From positions 1 through 12,961 of the forward strand of contig JACNLR010000097.1 in the NCBI GenBank assembly GCA_014381385.1: a DNA stretch of 12,961 nt, written 5' to 3'. This DNA comes from Planctomycetota bacterium. Lineage in GTDB: Bacteria; Planctomycetota; Phycisphaerae; Phycisphaerales; SM1A02. Made by a program: the position numbers and the translations under genes. Below, piece by piece: positions 1 to 8,600 of this stretch (its first letter is position 1; every line of letters starts with the position of its first letter). The notes beneath the pieces are model-generated. The model ran no database searches and had not been told where the DNA came from. It saw only the letters and a program-made list of their open reading frames with translations.

Positions 1-926
1 GCGCGGAGCTTCGCATTCAAGACGGATGCGATGCGCACTGTACGTTTTGCATCATCCCTAAGATTCGTACAACATTACGTTCAAAAACAATAGAAGACAC
101 GGTTATAGAAGCAACTCGACTTGTTGAACTTGGACATAAAGAGATTGTGTTTACAGGAGTTTTCATAGGTGCATATGGACACGATACCGCATTGCGGCGG
201 AAACAAGAATCCCCAGACACTGAACACCTCGCCGATTTACTCGATAGCGTTGCACAAATCAGTGGATTGCAAAGGCTTCGTATTAGTTCAATGGAGCCGG
301 GCGATGTTACACCCGTCTTATTGGATTCGATGATTGCAAATCGAAAAGTAGTAGTACCGCACCTGCATTTACCATTGCAGTCTGGGAGTGACGCGGTTTT
401 GCAAAAAATGAATCGACAATACAAAACGGAACAGTATCTCGAAATGATTGCAATGGTAAACGAACGATTAACTGCAGATTCAATACCACCAGCAATTACG
501 ACCGACATCATCTGCGGATTTCCGAGCGAGACTGAGGAGGATTTCAACAAAACTGTTGAAGTCGCTATCAAAGTTGGTTATTTACACATGCATGTTTTTC
601 CATATTCCGTTCGATCTGGGACTGCGGCTGCAAGGTGGAAACAACACGCACCAAATGCCGTGCGTAGTCGTGTCCAAACGCTACTTCAACTCGACAACGA
701 ACTCTCGCTTGAATACCGGAACACACTTCATGGTAAACAGGTACACGTCATGCTTGAACAAAAAGACGAGGAAACTGGTTTATTCAGGGGTAGAAGTCAA
801 TACTACGCTGAGATTTCGCTAAAAACATCAGCATCGATAGGTGAACTTGTGTTGGCGACTGTAACTGAAGTTTCGAAGAATGCAACTGTGGCAAAACAAG
901 ATATGACCATTCTCAATAACACCTAA
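1..926 (+). CDS. mtaB: tRNA N6-threonylcarbamoyladenosine (t6A37) methylthiotransferase MtaB, 5' truncated
   Basis: The gene enters from the left edge (codons in phase with base 3), so about 307 C-terminal residues are visible and the N-terminal methylthiotransferase domain is missing. The radical SAM cluster motif CDAHCTFC is encoded at 27-50; its three cysteines bind the 4Fe-4S cluster that cleaves S-adenosylmethionine. Downstream are family blocks: TGVFIGAYG, RISSMEP, HLHLPLQSGSD, TTDIICGFPSETEEDF and HVFPYSVRSGTAA. The last 65 or so residues look like the RNA-binding TRAM domain. The family converts t6A37 of ANN-decoding tRNAs to ms2t6A in the cytoplasm. TGVFIGAYG and RISSMEP fit MtaB better than MiaB or RimO. 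This is inferred from motifs, because the full length is not visible. Its context does not suggest a link to the genes that follow. Confidence 0.9.
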   Translation, partial: AELRIQDGCDAHCTFCIIPKIRTTLRSKTIEDTVIEATRLVELGHKEIVFTGVFIGAYGHDTALRRKQESPDTEHLADLLDSVAQISGLQRLRISSMEPGDVTPVLLDSMIANRKVVVPHLHLPLQSGSDAVLQKMNRQYKTEQYLEMIAMVNERLTADSIPPAITTDIICGFPSETEEDFNKTVEVAIKVGYLHMHVFPYSVRSGTAAARWKQHAPNAVRSRVQTLLQLDNELSLEYRNTLHGKQVHVMLEQKDEETGLFRGRSQYYAEISLKTSASIGELVLATVTEVSKNATVAKQDMTILNNT

Positions 927-976
927 AAAAACATAACGGAAACCTGTAAAAAGATTCGATATACCTGACGTAGTTG

Positions 977-1006
977 TTGCCAGAAAGCGCATGGCATTGA
1001 TAGAAA
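977..1006 (+). promoter_or_regulatory. Possible sigma70-type promoter for the pentapeptide gene
   Basis: TTGCCA (977-982) is followed after 18 bases by TAGAAA (1001-1006), with TG one base before it as in an extended -10. The -10 hexamer lacks the usual final T, so the match is weak. The 98-base gap after mtaB contains nothing else recognisable apart from the ribosome binding site. Confidence 0.3.
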
Positions 1007-1013
1007 CGCAAGT

Positions 1014-1018
1014 GAGGG
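1014..1018 (+). promoter_or_regulatory. Shine-Dalgarno site GAGGG deciding a GTG start
   Basis: GAGGG lies six bases before GTG at 1025. It supports this non-ATG start, which also begins a good signal peptide with an arginine in its n-region. Confidence 0.65.
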
Positions 1019-1024
1019 TTCTTT

Positions 1025-1549
1025 GTGAGATTAATAGCAGGTTTATTTTTTGCATTTTTTGCGTGCGGGGCACATGCTGATATTTATCAGTGGCATGATG
1101 GTGACGGTGATGGGTCCTTGTGGTTGAGTGATTCTAATGCTCAACCTCACAGCAATATTAGTAGGCAAGTTCTCTGGTGGGCGAACTTGGAAAATGCCAA
1201 TCTGGTTTCTGCAAATCTCTCTGCGTCAAACTTATCCTATGCAAATCTACATCACGCAAACCTTGATAATGCAGATCTTGCGTTTACTCTATTTGTAGGC
1301 GCAGATTTGCGAGCAACAAATTTCAACAACGCTAATTTATTTTACGCTGATATCTCTAATGCTAATTTAACGGGTATGGAAAACTGGCAAACTGCATTTT
1401 GGCTTGCCGCTCGATATGACGAGAATACTCTGTTTCCAGATGGTATGAATCCAGACTCGTTCGGCATGATTAACCTTTCGGTTCCAAGCCCAAGTGCTCT
1501 AGCAATCTTTGGCATTTCTACAGTGATTGTTATTCGACGAAGGCGTTAA
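1025..1549 (+). CDS. Exported pentapeptide-repeat protein with PEP-CTERM-like sorting tail
   Basis: The 174-residue product starts with GTG behind a good Shine-Dalgarno sequence. Residues 1-18 form a signal peptide with probable cleavage after AHA. Residues 53-117 are about a dozen pentapeptide repeats of the A(N/D)LXX type (ANLEN, ANLVS, ANLSA and so on), which fold as a right-handed quadrilateral beta-helix. The C-terminus from 153 is VPSPSA, a hydrophobic segment and four arginines. This is the layout of a PEP-CTERM signal, recognised by exosortase and cut to anchor or release the protein, but with PSP in place of PEP. The opening after the signal peptide (DIYQW) resembles planctomycete proteins of this type as I remember them. 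The function of the helix is unknown, and no exosortase gene is visible here. The lipoprotein hydrolase gene begins about 50 bases downstream and may be co-transcribed. Confidence 0.82.
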   Translation: MRLIAGLFFAFFACGAHADIYQWHDGDGDGSLWLSDSNAQPHSNISRQVLWWANLENANLVSANLSASNLSYANLHHANLDNADLAFTLFVGADLRATNFNNANLFYADISNANLTGMENWQTAFWLAARYDENTLFPDGMNPDSFGMINLSVPSPSALAIFGISTVIVIRRRR

Positions 1550-1600
1550 TGTGCTTGCCCAACTCTAGAGAAGGAACAGCGTGAAAGAGTACCGCGTATC

Positions 1601-2830
1601 ATGCGAAGGATGAAATTAATTCTATACTTTTCCAGCATACTGTTTTGTGCGGGCTGCACGATGCAAAAGGTACCAGCATCTCTACCACAATCAAAGGATA
1701 CTTCAACTTTTGAATTTTCATTGTGCGATTGGGAGTCATTCCCTGCAACGTCTACATCTCTGCTCAATTCGGTCAATTTAATTGATTGCGAAGTGGAGAA
1801 CGTACTTGATCCAGAAGATGTCGAATTTGAATTTTTTCAAAAGCGTGGAGAAGTTTTTGGCAAACATACTAAAAATTTGGTCAGTGAAATCAGCCTTGAA
1901 ACAAGTGAATTCGGCGCCAATTACTGCGTGCATTACAGCGTGGCTGACGAAGGAAAGATGAAATTACTGGGGAGATGGTGCTTTTGGGGTGCGGGTTCAG
2001 AATCAATACCAACCATGGAAGAACTTCTACCTGACGAACTCAGCGCTGTGCATGTCACTTCCGATGGTGGCATGGTCTATCGTGCTTGGTGGAAAAAAGA
2101 TAGTCAACCTAGTGGTCTAGCTATCATCCTTTGTGGTCTTGGTGGCTTGTCGTATTCTGCAAGCACATTGGGAGAAACTCTACTGGATGATGGTTGGGCA
2201 GTTGCATTCGTGTTTACTGTATTGAATATCCCCGATTACAAATTGAACGTAAAATTAGAAGGCGAAAACATTGCAGCAGCTGCCATTGAGGTATTTGAAA
2301 CTAAATTTTGCCAAGTAATTACTGCTTCAAAAGCAATTCTGCAACAATTGAAAAAACTATTCCCTTTGTTGCAAGACGCACCCACTGCTTTAATTGGCAT
2401 CAGCGCTGGCGCATTAAACGCGCCAGCAGTGTACTACGAACTTAAGGACGAAATAGATGCAGTTGTGCTCGTCGCTGGTGGTGCAAATATGTTTGAAATT
2501 GTGCAGGATGGTGCTTTTACAAATTGGAAATTTACCAATAAAAAAGAGAACCGCTTTACAGCAGGTGAGTTGCAGGAGATTGAGGCAGAGTATCTCGCTA
2601 TTCCATCTCGCGATCCATATTTTTTAGCTCCAGCACTGCCACGCGACAATACACTCCTCATCCACGCCAAATGGGATGCCGTAGTACCAGCAAAAAATGG
2701 GGATCTTCTTTGGGAACGAGCTGGAAAACCCGAACGGTGGATTTATCCAAGTGGGCACCTTGGCCTTTTTGCTTCTTTTGCATGGCATACAGAAGAGATT
2801 ACACAATGGATCAACGCCAACGTTAACTAA
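1601..2830 (+). CDS. Lipoprotein alpha/beta hydrolase (esterase/lipase-like)
   Basis: The 409-residue product starts with a basic n-region (MRRMK), a hydrophobic core and a lipobox-like FCAGC, so Cys19 is probably lipidated. The -3 residue is Cys rather than Leu, which is slightly atypical. Residues 40-170 are an unrecognised N-terminal region with several cysteines (42, 63, 109, 127). The hydrolase core begins near 173, with an oxyanion-type loop CGLGG (178-182). The nucleophile elbow is GISAG with Ser268, followed by a probable acid Asp359 (HAKWDAVVP) and His386 (SGHLGLF), so the triad looks complete. It should be an ester or amide hydrolase on the periplasmic side of a membrane; the substrate cannot be told. 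ATG 1601 is used because no in-frame start lies upstream. The internal ATG at 1610 would retain KLILYF and is a possible alternative. No convincing ribosome binding site is seen. Confidence 0.8.
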   Translation: MRRMKLILYFSSILFCAGCTMQKVPASLPQSKDTSTFEFSLCDWESFPATSTSLLNSVNLIDCEVENVLDPEDVEFEFFQKRGEVFGKHTKNLVSEISLETSEFGANYCVHYSVADEGKMKLLGRWCFWGAGSESIPTMEELLPDELSAVHVTSDGGMVYRAWWKKDSQPSGLAIILCGLGGLSYSASTLGETLLDDGWAVAFVFTVLNIPDYKLNVKLEGENIAAAAIEVFETKFCQVITASKAILQQLKKLFPLLQDAPTALIGISAGALNAPAVYYELKDEIDAVVLVAGGANMFEIVQDGAFTNWKFTNKKENRFTAGELQEIEAEYLAIPSRDPYFLAPALPRDNTLLIHAKWDAVVPAKNGDLLWERAGKPERWIYPSGHLGLFASFAWHTEEITQWINANVN

Positions 2831-2878
2831 CCGCGAGTGCCGGAGGGGTTATAGAGCAGTTTATCCACCGCGAAAGGA

Positions 2879-3574
2879 TTAATACGACTTGATCCTCGGA
2901 CCGTACCAAAGATTCTTACGTTTTTTCAGATTACGAATCACAGGAATAGAGACGAGAAACAACGTTGTCAATATTTCAAAAGAGGAGTGCGTGCGAAACT
3001 TTCTACCCGATGTAACAACTCGGGCTTTAATTGTTTTGTACTTTCCAAAAGCGTGCAGTTTCTTAGAGAGATGCACTTCCTCAGCAGCAAAAAACTTTGG
3101 GTCAAACGCTCCAGCGCCAACAAAACTTTCGGGTGTGCAAAACATATAGGCTCCAGCAGCAACACGTAGAATTCTAAAGAGCAAGCGCAAAATTGGTGTA
3201 AGTATTTTCGCAAGCAGAGGAATCTGCCCCTCAAACGTAGGAAAACTACCGCCTGCGACTGCACCATTTTGGATGGCATCAACCGTTTCTGCTACCACGA
3301 TTGGAGTAACTATTGTATCAGCATCAACAAAAATTAGAATGTCTCCTGTTGCTATCGCTGCGCCATCGTTTCTCGTAGTGCCAATTTGCCTATTGTTGCA
3401 CGATACAACAATTGCACCCATCTCATTGGCAATTTCTGATGTTCGATCATCCGATGCGTCGTCTGCAACTATGATTTCATATTCGCAATTTTGGGCTGAC
3501 TTTTGAATAGATGCAATTGTTGCACCAAGCAATTCTTCTTCATTCCACGCTGGAATCACGAAGGAGAGTTTCAT
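2879..3574 (-). CDS. Family 2 glycosyltransferase (GT-A fold)
   Basis: The 231-residue product has the GT2 plan. The N-terminal VIPAWNEE (6-13) and the DD pair at 38-39 belong to the nucleotide-sugar pocket. The metal-binding DXD motif is DAD (84-86, in FVDADT). An acidic EE pair (165-166) lies where the catalytic base is expected, and SGRKF follows at 189-193. Segments around 120-140 and 200-215 are hydrophobic and may touch the membrane, but there is no clear multi-pass anchor. VIPAWNEE, DAD and SGR(K/R)F recall the TIGR04283-like group of GT2 enzymes. Donor and acceptor are unknown. Its ATG overlaps the TGA of the fucosidase gene by four bases (ATGA), so it is probably translated from the same mRNA by termination-reinitiation. 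A role in glycan assembly or recycling together with a fucosidase is inference only. Confidence 0.85.
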   Translation of the reverse strand: MKLSFVIPAWNEEELLGATIASIQKSAQNCEYEIIVADDASDDRTSEIANEMGAIVVSCNNRQIGTTRNDGAAIATGDILIFVDADTIVTPIVVAETVDAIQNGAVAGGSFPTFEGQIPLLAKILTPILRLLFRILRVAAGAYMFCTPESFVGAGAFDPKFFAAEEVHLSKKLHAFGKYKTIKARVVTSGRKFRTHSSFEILTTLFLVSIPVIRNLKKRKNLWYGPRIKSY

Positions 3575-5589
3575 TCAACAATTAATCTATCGGTAACACG
3601 TTGTAACGGACCGCCTAGTTTTCCAATTTGTAGTTCAAGGGTTGCTCCACCTGACTTATTGAACCATTCTAAAACGAATTCATGATTGCCGCGGGCAAGG
3701 GGCGCATACCCACGCTTTCCCCGATCCCCATGTAAACCATCGTTGTCAACGACTACTTTTCCATCTATGCTCAGTCTTGATCCATCATCGCTTGCAAGTG
3801 CAAAAACAATCGTCCCGCTGTTTTGCACTTGCAAAAGACCTGTATACACTTCACCGATGAATTCTTTGTCTGCACATTTAATTACAGTGCCTTCTACGGT
3901 GGAAACAACGTCTAATTTTGAAAAATCAGGAATCGTATCCCATGTGCCGTTGTAGGTTTGTTTACAAATACCCTCACGTGCAGTTCGGTGTGATGGTTTC
4001 CATGGCGTAACTTTTATAAATTCTTTTGACACCATCGAGCTTACAGGAATTTCCCCATCGAAACATTGAGCATACACTGTTGCCGATTCTGAAACAATAA
4101 ATGGACCATCGTACGTAAATGAAACCATAAAGTTATCGAGTGCCAGTTCATTTCTTTTTAAAACGATCCAATACTTTATCTCAAGTCCTTCAGACCCAAC
4201 ATCTAGCGTCACTTCAACATCTTGAACAAATTCGGTTACTGGCGCAGAAATAGTCGGCTCTTCAAAAATCACGGGTTTCCCCTGTACTTCTACAGCGATA
4301 ACTCCGATGTGTTTGTTTGGCTTTGCTCTTGGAATGTCAAGTCTAACCTTGCCTGCTTCCATCGTAAAAGGAACGTCGTCCCCTCCTAAAACTCGAGCAC
4401 TTAGAACCTCACCGGCAAGACCGGGGATGATTAATGATCCGCTCGATGGCCAATCAAACACATGCATGTACAGCGTTGTTGAATCTTTATGAAATTTTTG
4501 GGTCGCGCGTCCCCACTCTAATTCTTTAAATGGGCTGCCCACTGTCCCATGTATTGCTTTAGCATTTACATCCATCCAGTCGCCTATTTCTGATAATCGT
4601 TGCACGGATTCTTCTGGAAATGTTCCATCTGGTTTTGGACCTATGTTTAACAAGAAGTTTCCGTTTTTTGAAACTATGTCTGACAACTTTTGTAGTAAAT
4701 CCGTTGTAGATTTAAAATTCTTATCGAGCAAGTTATATCCCCAACGATCATTCATCGTCATGCACGTTTCCCAATCGATTCCCTTGCCAACCGCATCAGG
4801 AATTTCCTGTTCTGGAGTCATGTAATCCCCAGCATAACCACCAACAAAACCTTCTACGCCTGTTATGCCCTCCATACCCCCGCGCGCACCAAGGCGATTG
4901 TTTACGATTACCTCAGGTTGCAATTCAACACAGAGTTCGTAAAGTTCTCTGCCGTAATCTCCTCGCCAAGTAGATTCCCACTCCCCATCAAACCACATAA
5001 TGCCGACTGGTCCGTAATTTGTTAGTAGTTCTGTCACTTGATTATGTAAATAATTTCTATACCGTTTCATGTCAGCGCCATCATCCGCGCGCTGCTTCTC
5101 CCAACCACGCCGCGGTAAATAATCTGGGTGGTGCCAATCCATAATCGAGTGGTACCAACTCATGCGAACATCGTGCTTTGGTGCTGCCTCTGCAAGTTCT
5201 TTCATGATGTCTCTTTTAAATGGAGTTGACATAATGTCAAAGTCCGTGTGCTGCGAGTCAAACAAGCAAAAACCATCGTGGTGTTTACTCGTAATAACAA
5301 CGTAACCCATACCAGCATCGCTTGCCATTTCGCACCATGCGTCTGCATCGAAGTTCAAAGGATTAAATTCATGCACAAATTTGTCGTATGTTTCAAGAGG
5401 AATCTGTGCTGTAGTACGAATCCACTCGGCGTGCCCAGTGCCCTTGTCTTCCCACGACCCTGCAGGCACTGCATAAAGACCCCAGTGAATAAACATGCCA
5501 AAGCGGGCGTCTCTCCACCAATCGAGTTTTGGGTCAGGTTGAGCACCTTGATGCAGCGCAATTGCAGTTGCTGCTAGTAATTCAATCAT
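3571..5589 (-). CDS. Alpha-L-fucosidase (GH29) with Fn3-like and PA14-like C-terminal regions
   Basis: The product is 672 residues from ATG 5589, or 677 from ATG 5604; numbering here is from 5604. The GH29 barrel is clear: RFGMFIHWGLYAVPAGSWE (34-52), KHHDGFCLFDS (107-117), and GIMWFDGEWE (201-210), in which Asp206 is the probable nucleophile of this retaining family. Other blocks are NNRLG and GNFLLNIGPKPDG. Residues 445-530 resemble a chitobiase-C/Fn3-associated module. Residues 545-677 resemble a PA14 domain (SDDGSRLSIDGKVVVDN), often carbohydrate-binding. It should release terminal L-fucose from glycans outside the cytoplasm. The N-terminus (LLAATAIAL) is a short hydrophobic segment that could be a signal peptide but lacks a basic residue. 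The 5589 start is preferred because TACAAT lies six bases upstream of it. The gene heads a two-gene operon with the glycosyltransferase and is divergent from the ABC-secretin gene. Confidence 0.93.
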   Translation of the reverse strand: MIELLAATAIALHQGAQPDPKLDWWRDARFGMFIHWGLYAVPAGSWEDKGTGHAEWIRTTAQIPLETYDKFVHEFNPLNFDADAWCEMASDAGMGYVVITSKHHDGFCLFDSQHTDFDIMSTPFKRDIMKELAEAAPKHDVRMSWYHSIMDWHHPDYLPRRGWEKQRADDGADMKRYRNYLHNQVTELLTNYGPVGIMWFDGEWESTWRGDYGRELYELCVELQPEVIVNNRLGARGGMEGITGVEGFVGGYAGDYMTPEQEIPDAVGKGIDWETCMTMNDRWGYNLLDKNFKSTTDLLQKLSDIVSKNGNFLLNIGPKPDGTFPEESVQRLSEIGDWMDVNAKAIHGTVGSPFKELEWGRATQKFHKDSTTLYMHVFDWPSSGSLIIPGLAGEVLSARVLGGDDVPFTMEAGKVRLDIPRAKPNKHIGVIAVEVQGKPVIFEEPTISAPVTEFVQDVEVTLDVGSEGLEIKYWIVLKRNELALDNFMVSFTYDGPFIVSESATVYAQCFDGEIPVSSMVSKEFIKVTPWKPSHRTAREGICKQTYNGTWDTIPDFSKLDVVSTVEGTVIKCADKEFIGEVYTGLLQVQNSGTIVFALASDDGSRLSIDGKVVVDNDGLHGDRGKRGYAPLARGNHEFVLEWFNKSGGATLELQIGKLGGPLQRVTDRLIVE

Positions 5590-5595
5590 GGAATG

Positions 5596-5624
5596 ATTGT
5601 ACATCTATAGATGGGCAGTATTAA
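5596..5624 (-). promoter_or_regulatory. Promoter of the fucosidase operon, apparently leaderless
   Basis: Read on the - strand, TTAATA (5624-5619) is followed after 17 bases by TACAAT (5601-5596). Six bases then separate TACAAT from ATG 5589. The transcription start would therefore fall at or next to the A of the ATG. No Shine-Dalgarno sequence is present, and the upstream ATG 5604 would lie in the spacer and not be transcribed. Confidence 0.5.
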
Positions 5625-5664
5625 GGCATTGCTAGCGAATAACATAGGAAAATCAACGATTGCC

Positions 5665-5673
5665 TGCTACGAT
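5665..5673 (+). promoter_or_regulatory. Extended -10 element for the ABC-secretin gene, apparently leaderless
   Basis: TGCTACGAT is an extended -10 box (TGnTACGAT). Six bases separate it from ATG 5680, so the transcript would begin at the start codon. No good -35 element is seen 16-18 bases upstream, which is common for extended -10 promoters. It lies back to back with the fucosidase promoter in a 90-base intergenic region. Confidence 0.45.
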
Positions 5674-5679
5674 GTTCAC

Positions 5680-8600
5680 ATGGATGCCTATCGAGACAGC
5701 AACGGCTTACGTAGTTTCAGCCAACTTATCCGACCATGGGGCGGACAGATCACTATGGTTGTCGTGCTCGTTGGGATGCTTGCATTAGCAGATATGGCGC
5801 TTCCGTGGGCACTGGCGCTTCTAGTGGACGATGTCTTCCCCGCACTTGCTGACAATAATGGCGGTTGGGAATTACTTATAATCATTCTCGTTTCTCTTTG
5901 CACAATTTATGTACTGCGCAATGTTCTTTATTTTATTAGCCGCATGATTTCTGTTCGTGTAAGTGAGCATGTCTGCTTTGATTTGCGCCGTAGGCTCTTT
6001 GACCACATGCAACAACTTGGCATGGATTTTTACAAATCAAATCGACCTGGAAAAATCAGTTCGCGTGTTATGGACGACACATTTCGTATTCAAACATTTA
6101 TTCAAGACAAATTGCCGACGCTACTTCGGTATACCATCGAATTTCAAATTCTTTTGATTCTTTTATACGTTGTAAACTGGAAACTCGCACTCGCAAGCAC
6201 CATTGTACTGCCTCTGCATATTTGGACGTATAAAAAGTTTTACCTGCCTATCCGAGACAGCCACAATCGAGCCCAAGAACATTTAGCCGAAGCACATGGA
6301 AACCTCGTTGAAACATTCATGGGCGCGCAAGTCATCAAGGGTTTCTCAGCTGAAAAACGTGAGTCTGAATCGTTCTTGCAAACCATTCGGGCCGGCAGAG
6401 AAGATCAGATAAAAACAAAACGATTTCAGTTCGCGCAAAAAGTTATTGCTGACTTACTCGTTGGCGTCGGTACGATACTCCTCCTTGGCTACGGTGCTTG
6501 GGAAGTCTACGCAGGAAGTATGACAATCGGTAAGTTTCTCATGTTCTTCTGGTACGTTCGGATGTTGTATCCAGCAGTCTTGGAAATTATCAGTGGCACA
6601 GGCCATTTTTCACAAACATCCGCAAGTGTAGATCGAGTCCTAGCCATGCTCGAAGAACCAATAGATGAGATTGCGTACGACATGCGAACTCGATCGCAAA
6701 CTATACAATTGGTTGGCCCTATCGAACTTAAAAACGTATCGTTTGACTTTGATGAAAACACAATAGTCTTAGAAAACATCAACCTATGCATCGATGCAGG
6801 GGAACATATAGCAATTACAGGGCCAAGTGGCGGAGGAAAAAGTACCCTTATCAGTTTGATGCCACGGTTTAACGACCCATCAAGTGGGAAAATTACAATC
6901 GGCGGGCATGACATTAAAGATATGCGCCTGCAAGATGTCCGTGGAATGTTTGGCGTTGCATTTCAAGATGCCTTTTTATTCAATGCAACAATATTCGATA
7001 ACTTGCGGTACGCAAGAACTAATGCAAAATCTGAAGAGATTATTGATGCATGCAAACTCACGGGTGCACACGAGGTAATCGAAAAACTTCCAAACGGGTA
7101 CAACACAAGAATTGGTGACCAAGGCGTTGAACTTTCTCATGGTCAAAAGCAACGGATAAACCTAGCTAGGGCGCTCGTCCGTAAACCTCAAACACTCATA
7201 ATCGACGAAATTACCGCTTCTATTGACGCTACAGCAGCAAAACAAATCATAAAGGCTGTGCTTGAACATATGTCTGGTAGAACAGTCATAATAGTAACAC
7301 ACGACCCATCGATATTAGATTTGGCACACCGTGTCATAACTCTTGACAGCAAAACAATTACCAATGATCGATTCAAAGACGGAACAAACATGAAACATCC
7401 TGCAGCAAAACTTGGCACTCTTTTTCTAGCCCTTTCCATGTTCTTTGGTTGTTCTACTACAAGTACAACAAGCATGATCTCGATGGAGGAGCCAAAAAGT
7501 ACCGGTATCCTTTTTGAAGAAGACGAACCAGTTGATTTACTTGCATTTGCGGATGCTTTTGATGCGATGATGGCAAAGCAAGTTAATCCTGTAAAGCACG
7601 CAACTACTTCCGCCCCTACCCCAACGGAACCGCCAAGCCCAGCAGAAATCGCTGAACTTATCGAAGAACGGAAACTCGTTGCTAATACTTCATTATTGTT
7701 AGACCTCCCAAAACTTAATGAGACCGAACTACATGAAGTAATGCGGCGACTTTCAGATCGCTATGCACTCGAACATGGCTATGAGTCCGACGGCGATTCC
7801 ATTGACGAACTGCTTCCAGCGTTGCAAGATAATGTGCAGCACGTGTTAACACTTACAAAGAAATCTGGAGGCGAAACAAAAATACTCCGTTTTGGTCATC
7901 AAATTTTCATTTCGCAACCAAGCCAACTCTGGGTCGAGGGGTATTCAATCGAAAACGATTCGTATGCAAGTAATACCGATGCTGAATTTGCAACTTTGTA
8001 CACCACGGAGTTGTTTGCATCACTAGAATCTGCACGTGCAACCCTGAACATTCAAGACTTAGAAAAGAAAATTATACAACTCAGTTACATTGACGCTCCA
8101 AGTGCAATACAAATGCTAAACGGGTTGGGCATTACAACTTTTGCAAAAGCAGAAGAAGTGCCAGATGTTGTTACGTGGTCTGCATTACCTTACGTTGTAC
8201 AAATTCCAGAACCATCCGGAAGTGAAACTGGATTGGTGGGCGGAACGGGTATCACGAGTGGCAATTTCGGTCTAACAATGGTACCCGCCACTGGGGGAGA
8301 GCTCGGTGATAAAACTATTTCTTCGCCGATGACGCAAATTATGGTCTTCTTCGATCCTGCAAGACCCGAATCTTTTAGTAATGTGCAACGAATGATTACA
8401 AATCTGGTTGACCGTGCAGCAAGACAAATTTTCATTGAAGGAATGGTTCTTGAAATCAATGAAGATGGAATCAAAGACATCGGAATTAACTGGCATATGT
8501 TTGATGCCAATACCGACCCTACCTTCTTTGAAATAGACGCTGGAAAGAGTAACGCAGGAACCGCAGGAGATACGTTCAACTTTACGCTCCTAGACCTAAA

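Noticed and set aside
17..571. Antisense open frame of 184 codons opposite mtaB
   Set aside because: The + strand carries clear MtaB motifs throughout; the antisense product shows no domain and has no ribosome binding site.
927..1024. Small RNA, tRNA or riboswitch between mtaB and the pentapeptide gene
   Set aside because: No cloverleaf or recognised aptamer pattern is visible. The space is accounted for by a weak promoter and the Shine-Dalgarno sequence.
2826..2850. Possible terminator from TAACC/GGTTA between the convergent hydrolase and glycosyltransferase genes
   Set aside because: Only five base pairs enclose a 14-base loop, with no T-run. This is within chance expectation.
5611..5679. 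Extended N-terminus of the ABC-secretin gene from ATG 5611
   Set aside because: The extra 23 residues do not resemble an ABC exporter N-terminus, ATG 5611 has no Shine-Dalgarno sequence, and it overlaps the region needed for the fucosidase promoter. ATG 5680 directly follows an extended -10 box.
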